This document shows, one piece after another, positions 1-4,319 of a stretch of DNA of 5,607 nucleotides. A program made the position numbers and the translations under genes. How positions within the stretch are numbered: the first letter of the stretch is position 1; each line of letters starts with the position of its first letter. The notes beneath the pieces were generated by a model that was given only the letters and a program-made list of their open reading frames with translations, was not told where the DNA came from and searched no databases. The stretch is from Klenkia sp. GTDB lineage: Bacteria; Actinomycetota; Actinomycetes; Mycobacteriales; Geodermatophilaceae. The DNA lies in contig JAOPVM010000239.1 in the NCBI GenBank assembly GCA_025966215.1, positions 1 to 5,607 of the forward strand. The letters run 5' to 3'.

Positions 1-632
1 GTGAGCACGGCGTCGGCCCGATGCGCGGGGTCGCGCACCACGCCGCCGGTGCCCAGCCGCTCCCGGCCCACCTCGAACTGCGGCTTGACCATGGGCAGCA
101 GCTCCCCCGCCGGGTCGGTGCAGGCGGTCAACGCCGGCAACACCAGCCGCAGGGAGATGAAGGACAGGTCGGCGACCACGACGTCGACCGGACCGTCGAT
201 CGCCTCGGGGGTCAGCGTGCGGACGTTCGTGCGCTCGTGGACCACGACCCGCTCGTCGGTGCGCAGCGACCAGGCCAGTTCCCCGTAGCCGACGTCCACG
301 GCCACCACCTGACGGGCGCCCCGGCTGAGCGAGACCTCGGTGAACCCGCCGGTGGAGGCGCCGGCGTCGAGCACCCGGGCGCCGGTGAGGTCGACCCCGA
401 AGGCGTCCAGCGCCCCGATCAGCTTGTGCGCACCGCGGGAGACCCAGCTGGGCTCGTCGGGGTCGGTGCGGACGACGACCGGGGTGCCGGCCTCGACCCC
501 GGTCGCGGCCTTGGTCGCGGTCTGGCCGGAGACGGTCACCCGGCCGTCGGCGATCAGGGCCTGGGCGTGCTCGCGGGAGCGGGCCAGCGAGCGACGGACC
601 AGCTCGGCGTCCAACCGGGCGCGCCGGGCCAT
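1..632 (-). CDS. tlyA: TlyA-family 16S/23S rRNA (cytidine-2'-O)-methyltransferase, 3' end beyond window
   Basis: Reading the minus strand from ATG at 632 gives 210 codons, open to the left edge. Family members in actinobacteria are about 270 residues, so roughly the last 60 are missing. Residues 1-60 form an S4 RNA-binding domain (starts MARRARLDAELVRR; later ALIADGRVTVSG). The Rossmann methyltransferase domain follows: WVSRGAHKL at 63-71, SAM-binding motif DAGASTGGF at 89-97, VVADLSFIS at 152-160, MVKPQFEVG at 181-189. K70, D155 and K183 fit three of the four catalytic residues reported for M. tuberculosis TlyA (K69, D154, K182); the fourth, a glutamate, would lie outside the window. The family methylates 16S and 23S rRNA with SAM in the cytoplasm, and in mycobacteria its loss gives capreomycin resistance. 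The gene lies 28 bp behind the 64-codon gene, probably co-transcribed. An in-frame GTG at 641 is an alternative start; neither start has a clear Shine-Dalgarno sequence. Family call is near certain. Confidence 0.95.
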   Translation of the reverse strand, partial: MARRARLDAELVRRSLARSREHAQALIADGRVTVSGQTATKAATGVEAGTPVVVRTDPDEPSWVSRGAHKLIGALDAFGVDLTGARVLDAGASTGGFTEVSLSRGARQVVAVDVGYGELAWSLRTDERVVVHERTNVRTLTPEAIDGPVDVVVADLSFISLRLVLPALTACTDPAGELLPMVKPQFEVGRERLGTGGVVRDPAHRADAVL

Positions 633-660
633 CAGCGGCACCGCGGTGTCGGCACGGGGC

Positions 661-855
661 TCACAGCTGGTCGATCGTGGCGAGCCGCCGCTGCAGGTGG
701 GCGTGCTCGAGCTCGAACTCCGCCGCGTGGTCGACGACCGGGAGCCCGGTGAGGCGGGCGGCCAGGTCGTGGGTGGCCTCGAGCGGGGAGGGCACCGGAC
801 GCGGGGAGGGCACTGGACGCGGGGGGCCCGGCACAGGACGTGGGGTCTGGGTCAC
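661..855 (-). CDS. Small conserved actinobacterial protein upstream of tlyA (Rv1693-like position)
   Basis: 64 codons from GTG at 855 to TGA at 663-661. The start is set by a strong Shine-Dalgarno sequence (GAGGAGGAG, 870-862) six bases before the GTG. Residues 5-24 are proline-rich with the unit RPVPSP repeated; residues 25-64 look helical and end in LPVVDHAAEFELEHAHLQRRL (key residues L-P-V-x-x-H near 38-43 and the LQRRL at 55-59). I remember a short family of about 60 residues with the pattern LPV-x-EH...FE..H..LQ..L directly upstream of tlyA in many actinobacteria (Rv1693 holds this place in M. tuberculosis), and this fits. No function is known to me; no signal peptide or membrane segment is visible. 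It is the first gene of a probable operon with tlyA, so its strong ribosome site may also serve translation of the pair. That it is a real gene rests on ribosome site, position and the family-like C-terminal half. Confidence 0.8.
   Translation of the reverse strand: MTQTPRPVPGPPRPVPSPRPVPSPLEATHDLAARLTGLPVVDHAAEFELEHAHLQRRLATIDQL
791..847. repeat. Short tandem repeat encoding RPVPSP/RPVPGP units
   Basis: Three near-identical 18-base units begin at 791, 809 and 830 (GGCACCGGACGCGGGGAG, then GGCACTGGACGC..., then GGCACAGGACGT...), the last displaced by three bases. On the minus strand they encode the proline-rich start of the 64-codon protein. Confidence 0.7.
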
Positions 856-861
856 CGGGCT

Positions 862-870
862 CTCCTCCTC
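862..870 (-). promoter_or_regulatory. Strong Shine-Dalgarno sequence of the small upstream gene
   Basis: On the minus strand the sequence reads GAGGAGGAG, six bases before the GTG at 855. This is the best ribosome binding site in the window and decides the start of the 64-codon gene; internal GTG codons in the proline-rich part have no such site. Confidence 0.8.
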
Positions 871-911
871 GTGACGGGGCGACGGTTCGGGGGTGCTGCC
901 GGGAGGGGTGC

Positions 912-934
912 CGGCCGCTTCAGGTTAGCGGCCG
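912..934. promoter_or_regulatory. 23-bp inverted repeat in the divergent intergenic region, candidate operator
   Basis: CGGCCGCT (912-919) and AGCGGCCG (927-934) are perfect 8-bp inverted arms around the 7-base spacer TCAGGTT. It lies in the 192-bp region between the divergent 64-codon/tlyA genes and the SCP2 gene. The spacer and first base of the right arm contain, on the minus strand, TAACCT (927-922), which fits the TANNNT form of an actinobacterial -10 element and would start transcription near 915, about 60 bases before the GTG at 855. No good -35 hexamer is visible. The dyad could be a repressor operator over that promoter, or an RNA hairpin. The repeat is seen directly; the role is inferred. 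Confidence 0.4.
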
Positions 935-970
935 TGACCGCGGCCCCCCGGGTGCCGGCGGGGGTCGCGG

Positions 971-976
971 TAGCGT
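971..976 (+). promoter_or_regulatory. Possible -10 element for the SCP2-like gene
   Basis: TAGCGT fits TANNNT and stands out in a stretch that is otherwise almost pure G/C. Transcription would begin near 983, giving a leader of about 65 bases before the GTG at 1048. No matching -35 hexamer is evident, so this is a weak prediction based on one hexamer. Confidence 0.25.
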
Positions 977-1032
977 CCCCGCAGCCCGGGGCGCCCCCGC
1001 CCCGCCGCACCGCGACACCTCGTCGACCCGCT

Positions 1033-1038
1033 GAGGAG
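1033..1038 (+). promoter_or_regulatory. Shine-Dalgarno sequence of the SCP2-like gene
   Basis: GAGGAG lies nine bases before the GTG at 1048 and fixes that start. The open frame continues far upstream (from 340), but that part is antisense to tlyA and the 64-codon gene and has no protein-like family signal. Confidence 0.7.
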
Positions 1039-1047
1039 ACCCCGCCC

Positions 1048-1386
1048 GTGGCCACGCTCGAGCAGTGCATGACCGCCCTGGAGGGCTTCGTGTCCACGCT
1101 GGCCGCCAAGCCGGCCGCCCAGGGCCTGGACCGGACCGTCTCCTGCCGGTTGACCGACCTGGAGCAGGTCGTCCGGGGTCGTCTGGCCAACGGGCACGCC
1201 CACGACATGGAGGCCGTGCCGGACTCCCCGGACCTGCCCAAGGCCGACATCCGGCTGACCATGACGTCCGAGGACCTGCTGGACCTCACCGACGGCGACC
1301 TGACCTTCGCCTCGGCGTGGGCGACCGGGCGGGTCAAGCTCGAGGCAGGGCTGCGCGACATGCTCCGGCTGCGCTCGCTGCTCTGA
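1048..1386 (+). CDS. SCP2 sterol-carrier-domain-like protein
   Basis: 112 residues from GTG at 1048 to TGA at 1384-1386, a full single SCP2-like domain (usual length about 100-110). Seen features: an N-terminal helix-like segment (LEQCMTALEGFVSTLAA), a central beta-like stretch (VSCRLTDLEQVVRGRL), then the family-like C-terminal pattern: ADIRLTMTSEDLLDLTDGDLTFASAWATGRV (key residues T-S-E-D-L-L, D-G-D-L, and A-x-G-R-V-K-L), ending in a helix AGLRDMLRLRSLL. In SCP2 proteins this last part is the typical insert of acidic residues, a Gly-x-Leu turn, then Gly-Lys/Arg-hydrophobic. Such domains bind lipids or other hydrophobic molecules, or act as dimer or acetyltransferase-tail modules; the ligand here is unknown. 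No signal peptide or membrane segment, so probably cytoplasmic. It is transcribed opposite to its neighbours and ends 13 bp from the stop of the HAD gene. Confidence 0.75.
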   Translation: MATLEQCMTALEGFVSTLAAKPAAQGLDRTVSCRLTDLEQVVRGRLANGHAHDMEAVPDSPDLPKADIRLTMTSEDLLDLTDGDLTFASAWATGRVKLEAGLRDMLRLRSLL

Positions 1387-1402
1387 GCCACCCGGCGGCT
1401 CA
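1384..1402. terminator. Short hairpin between convergent stop codons (possible bidirectional terminator)
   Basis: TGAGCC (1384-1389) and GGCTCA (1397-1402) are perfect 6-bp inverted arms around a 7-base loop. The outer bases are the stop codons of the SCP2 gene (plus) and the HAD gene (minus). There is no T-tract, and the stem is short, so termination by this hairpin alone is uncertain. Confidence 0.3.
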
Positions 1403-2479
1403 CCCGGTCAGCCCCCAGCGGGTCAACGCCTCGCCCACCGCGCCCTGCCCCGGCTGCACGGTGGGGGCCGCGCCCTGGTGCCGGTGCCGGGCCCAGTGCG
1501 CCACGCACAGCGCGCGCAGCCCGTCCAGCCCGTCGTCGGTCCCGGCGTCCCCGGCGACCGTGAGGGTCAGGGCCTGCGCGTCCCCCGCCGTCGCGGTCCA
1601 GGCACCGCAGCGCCAGCCGTCACCGTCCCGGACCACGGCGGGGTGGGGGCGGCCCAGCCCGGCGACGTCGTCGGCGATCAGGTCGGGGCGGTGCTCCGGG
1701 CCGGCGGCCAGCAGCGAGGTGGGGGTGGTGACGCCGGAGAAGACCAGCAGGCTGGGTGCCCCGGCCCGTCGTCCGCCCTCGATGTCGGTGTCCAGCCGGT
1801 CCCCGACCACCAGGGGGCTGCGGGCCCCGGTGCGCCGCACGCACTCGGCGTGCATGGCCGGGTCGGGCTTGCCGGTGACCAGCGGCTGCTGGCCGGTGAC
1901 CGTGCTGACCACCCCGACGAGGGCACCGTTGCCGGGCAGCACCCCGCGGGGCGAGGGGATGGTGGCGTCGGTGTTGGTGGCCACGTGGGTGGCGCCGCCG
2001 CGGACCGCGACGACGGCCTCGGCCAGCTGGATCCAACCGACGTCCCGGCCGTAGCCCTGCACGACCGCGACGGGTGACGCCTCCGCGGTGTCCACGACCT
2101 CGAGGTCCGCCTCCCGCAGAGCGGCGGCCACCCCGGGACCGCCGACCGGCAGGACCGACGCTCCCCGGCCGAACCGCTCGGCCACGACGGTGGCCGCGGC
2201 CTGCGAGCTCGTGATCACGTCGGTCGGCTCGGCGGGCACTCCGAGCTCGGTGAGGTGGGTGGCCACCTCGGCCGGGGTCCGGGCGGCGTTGTTGGTCACG
2301 AACCCCAGCTGCATGCCCGCGTCGCGGGCGGACTGCAGCGCCTCGGGGACCCCGGGCACCGCGTCGGGACCGACGTAGACGACCCCGTCCAGGTCGAGCA
2401 GCGCGACGTCGTGGGTCTGGGTGGGGGGTTGCTCGGCGCCGCGAGCGAGCAGCGGCACCTCGGGGTGGTCGACGGTCAC
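1400..2479 (-). CDS. HAD-superfamily phosphatase, glycerol-3-phosphate/4-nitrophenyl-phosphatase type (Rv1692-like)
   Basis: 359 residues from GTG at 2479 to TGA at 1402-1400. All HAD motifs are present: motif I DLDGVVY with nucleophile D29 and acid/base D31; motif II FVTNNAART with T62; motif III lysine K204 in TGKPDPAM; motif IV VVGDRLDTDIEGG with D227 and D232. The cap between residues 80 and 190 is the C2 (NagD-like) type, judged from the place of the insert between motifs II and III. After about 275 comes an extra C-terminal domain, like the GNAT-like tail of M. tuberculosis Rv1692, a D,L-glycerol 3-phosphate phosphatase in phospholipid head-group recycling. By synteny and architecture I expect a similar role, but substrate cannot be read from sequence. 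The frame stays open upstream to 3871, but that part is antisense to the DUF1015 gene. No Shine-Dalgarno precedes the GTG, so it may be leaderless; GTG at 2458 is a weaker option. Confidence 0.9.
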   Translation of the reverse strand: MTVDHPEVPLLARGAEQPPTQTHDVALLDLDGVVYVGPDAVPGVPEALQSARDAGMQLGFVTNNAARTPAEVATHLTELGVPAEPTDVITSSQAAATVVAERFGRGASVLPVGGPGVAAALREADLEVVDTAEASPVAVVQGYGRDVGWIQLAEAVVAVRGGATHVATNTDATIPSPRGVLPGNGALVGVVSTVTGQQPLVTGKPDPAMHAECVRRTGARSPLVVGDRLDTDIEGGRRAGAPSLLVFSGVTTPTSLLAAGPEHRPDLIADDVAGLGRPHPAVVRDGDGWRCGAWTATAGDAQALTLTVAGDAGTDDGLDGLRALCVAHWARHRHQGAAPTVQPGQGAVGEALTRWGLTG

Positions 2480-2504
2480 GCGCTGATGTGACCACAGGCC
2501 CGGG

Positions 2505-2530
2505 TTGCCCGTCCGCCCGGCTCCTACGAT
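2505..2530 (+). promoter_or_regulatory. Probable promoter for a leaderless DUF1015 mRNA
   Basis: TACGAT (2525-2530) fits TANNNT and ends six bases before the GTG at 2537, so the predicted first transcribed base is the G of the start codon. TTGCCC (2505-2510) resembles a -35 element, but the 14-bp spacer is shorter than usual. No Shine-Dalgarno sequence precedes the GTG, which agrees with a leaderless transcript, common in actinobacteria. The opposite-facing HAD start lies 57 bp away, so both promoters share this small region. Confidence 0.45.
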
Positions 2531-2536
2531 CGGCCG

Positions 2537-3859
2537 GTGGCTCCCTCTCCCCTCGACGACACGGACGCCGACGCGCCGGCCGCTCCGGACACCCTCGAGG
2601 TGCACCCGTTCCGGGCCACGACCTACGCCCTGCACGACCCCGAGCACCTGGCCCGGGTCAGCTCGCCGGCCTACGACCTCGTCAGCGCCGCGGGCCGCGC
2701 CCGGCTCGCCGCGGCCGACCCGCACAACGTCGTCCGGCTGATCCTGCCCGAGCTCGACGGTCCGCCGCCGGCCTCCCGGGCGGCCCGGGACCGCCTGTCG
2801 GCCGCCCAGGCCGCCCGCACCTGGGCGGCCTGGCGGGAGGAGGGGGTGCTCGTCGACGACGCAGCGCCCGCCTTCTGGCTGTACCGGATGAGCGGCCCCG
2901 GCGAGGAGGTCACCACCGGCTGGCTGGGGGCCGTGACGCTGCCCCCGCCGGGCTCGGCCGCCGTGTTGCCCCACGAGGACGTCTGGGTCCCCGCCGTGGA
3001 AGGGCGCCGGCTGCTGCTGGATGCCACCCGGACCGATCTCGAGCCCATCGTGCTCTCCCACGACCGGGACGCCGACCTCGCCGGGGTGACCGCGGAGACG
3101 GGTCGAGGACCGGCCGACGCCACGGTCGCCGACGTCGACGGCGTCGCCCACGAGCTGTGGCGGGTCACCGACCCGGCCGTCCTGGCCCGGCTGTCTGCCG
3201 GGTTCGCCAGGACCGGGGCCTACATCGCCGACGGGCACCACCGGTTCGCCGCTGCCCGGGCGCACGCCACGACCGGCGCCCCGGGTTCGGGCTCGGTGCT
3301 GGCCCTGCTGACCCCGACCGGGTGGGGTGGCTTGCGGGTGCGGGCGATCCACCGGGTGGTGCCCGACCTGGACCTGGACACAGCCGCCGAGCTGGCACGC
3401 ACGGGCTTCACGGTCACCCCCGTGTCCACGTCCACCCCAGGAGCCACCGCCCGGGCGTGGGTCGACCGGCCCGAGTGCGGGTGCTTCCTGCTCACCGACG
3501 GCCGCCGCCTGCTGCAGGTGGGGGACCCGTCCGACGAGGTCCGCGCGCGGGTCCCGGCGGAGGCCCCGGCGGCCTGGCGTGCCCTGGACGTCGTGCTGGC
3601 CCACCACGGACTGGTGCGCGGGGCGTGGGGGCGCGACCCGGAGGACCCACGGTCGGTGCACATCGCCCACGACGTGGACGAGGCACTGACCCGCGCCCGG
3701 GACACCGACGGGGTGGCCGTCCTGCTCCGTTCGCCCTCCCCCGGCGATGTCGCCGCTGTGGCCCGGGCCGGTGCCCGCATGCCGCGCAAGAGCACCCTGT
3801 TCGTGCCGAAGCCCCGCACCGGTCTGGTGTTCCGTCCGCACCGGGGCGCCGGCGACTGA
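2537..3859 (+). CDS. DUF1015 family protein (uncharacterised)
   Basis: 440 residues from GTG at 2537 to TGA at 3857-3859, a normal full length for the family. Seen hallmarks in order: FRATTY at 25-30, SPAYDLVS at 43-50, NVVRLILPE near 63-71, a central Y-I-A-D-G-H-H-R-F at 229-237, and the C-terminal signature MPRKSTLFVPKPRTGLVFRP at 415-434. The GHHR motif and the K-S-T-x-F-x-P-K tail are the most conserved parts of DUF1015 as I remember it. The first 20 residues are acidic and proline/alanine-rich and probably disordered. No signal peptide or membrane segment. In several anaerobes DUF1015 genes sit beside serine-biosynthesis genes, which has led to links with serine phosphate metabolism; nothing here confirms that. 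Here the gene is divergent from a HAD phosphatase and convergent with ssb. Family call is firm; the function is open. Confidence 0.92.
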   Translation: MAPSPLDDTDADAPAAPDTLEVHPFRATTYALHDPEHLARVSSPAYDLVSAAGRARLAAADPHNVVRLILPELDGPPPASRAARDRLSAAQAARTWAAWREEGVLVDDAAPAFWLYRMSGPGEEVTTGWLGAVTLPPPGSAAVLPHEDVWVPAVEGRRLLLDATRTDLEPIVLSHDRDADLAGVTAETGRGPADATVADVDGVAHELWRVTDPAVLARLSAGFARTGAYIADGHHRFAAARAHATTGAPGSGSVLALLTPTGWGGLRVRAIHRVVPDLDLDTAAELARTGFTVTPVSTSTPGATARAWVDRPECGCFLLTDGRRLLQVGDPSDEVRARVPAEAPAAWRALDVVLAHHGLVRGAWGRDPEDPRSVHIAHDVDEALTRARDTDGVAVLLRSPSPGDVAAVARAGARMPRKSTLFVPKPRTGLVFRPHRGAGD

Positions 3860-3879
3860 GCGGCCGGCCACCGCGTCAG
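3856..3879. terminator. Bulged hairpin between convergent stop codons (possible bidirectional terminator)
   Basis: CTGAGCGG (3856-3863) pairs with CCGC (3871-3874) and TCAG (3876-3879), giving eight base pairs with a single bulged G at 3875 and a 7-base loop. It includes the stop codons of the DUF1015 gene and of the ssb-like gene. There is no T-tract. The pairing is seen; its use as terminator is inferred. Confidence 0.3.
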
Positions 3880-4235
3880 GCCGTGTCCGCCTCGGAAGAC
3901 CGGGCCGGGGTCCGGACCTTCCGCGCCTTCCGGCACTCGACCTCGTGTGCCACCCGGACGCCGGAGTCCCCCCGCCAGAAGCGGCGCTGCAGCGCGCCCT
4001 CCACCTCGATGACGTCGTCGACCTGCCAACCCGGGGCCCGGGCGACCAGGGACGGCGCGAAGCTGATGCAGGTGATCGTGTCGGCTCGGGGAGCCCGCGG
4101 CCGGGGTGTCGGTCGGCGGACGGTCAGCGTGAAGGAGAGCAGCGTGTCGCCGCTGGGCAGCTCACGCAGCTCGACGGGGGCGGCGAGCCGCCCCCGCAGG
4201 ACGACGTCGTTCCGGTCGATCAGGGACAGGCTCAT
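3876..4235 (-). CDS. Small single-stranded DNA-binding protein paralogue (OB fold)
   Basis: 119 residues from ATG at 4235 to TGA at 3878-3876. The pattern is that of an SSB OB fold: NDVVLRGRLAAPVELRELPSG at 9-29 (key residues V-x-L-x-G-R-L then E-L-P-S-G), SFTLTVRR at 34-41, DTITCISFAPSLVARA at 52-67, VDDVIEVEGALQRRFWRG at 72-89. The last residues, about 103-119, are short, basic then mixed, and end SSEADTA; the acidic DDDIPF-type tip by which housekeeping SSB recruits partners is absent. The main replication SSB is usually near rpsF/rplI, so this is more likely a second, accessory SSB; similar short copies are common in actinobacteria. The frame is open 11 codons further (to 4268), but the ATG begins the conserved part. 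No clear Shine-Dalgarno. It follows the TPR gene by 84 bp on the same strand and may be its operon partner. Confidence 0.85.
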   Translation of the reverse strand: MSLSLIDRNDVVLRGRLAAPVELRELPSGDTLLSFTLTVRRPTPRPRAPRADTITCISFAPSLVARAPGWQVDDVIEVEGALQRRFWRGDSGVRVAHEVECRKARKVRTPARSSEADTA

Positions 4236-4284
4236 GGCACGAGCGTGGCGACCGGGGCCCGGACGCACCAGGCCCGCCCACGAT

Positions 4285-4313
4285 CTGTGGACGGGCCCGG
4301 TGGCTGTGGACAG
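4285..4313. promoter_or_regulatory. Two DnaA-box-like sites upstream of the ssb-like gene
   Basis: The octamer CTGTGGAC occurs at 4285-4292 and 4304-4311, starting 19 bp apart in the same orientation. On the minus strand the 9-mers read CCGTCCACA (4294-4286) and CTGTCCACA (4313-4305). The strongest actinobacterial DnaA box as I recall it is TTGTCCACA; these match at seven and eight of nine positions. The second also lies in a small dyad, GCTGT-GG-ACAGC (4303-4314). They sit in the 84-bp gap between the TPR stop and the ssb start, 50-78 bp before the ssb ATG. Binding by DnaA is inferred only. Confidence 0.35.
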
Positions 4314-4319
4314 CTGCGG

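Noticed and set aside
21..752. Plus-strand open frames over the tlyA region
   Set aside because: The minus-strand frame has a complete S4 plus methyltransferase pattern with catalytic residues; the plus-strand products have no protein-like features.
340..1047. Upstream extension of the SCP2 reading frame
   Set aside because: It is antisense to tlyA and to the 64-codon gene, and the GAGGAG at 1033-1038 marks GTG 1048 as the start.
2480..3871. N-terminal extension of the HAD reading frame to an 823-residue protein
   Set aside because: The extension is antisense to the whole DUF1015 gene, is Gly/Arg-rich without domain features, and the HAD domain starts normally at the GTG at 2479.
4285..4314. 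Chromosomal replication origin
   Set aside because: Only two DnaA-like boxes, no AT-rich unwinding region and no dnaA, dnaN or rpmH nearby.
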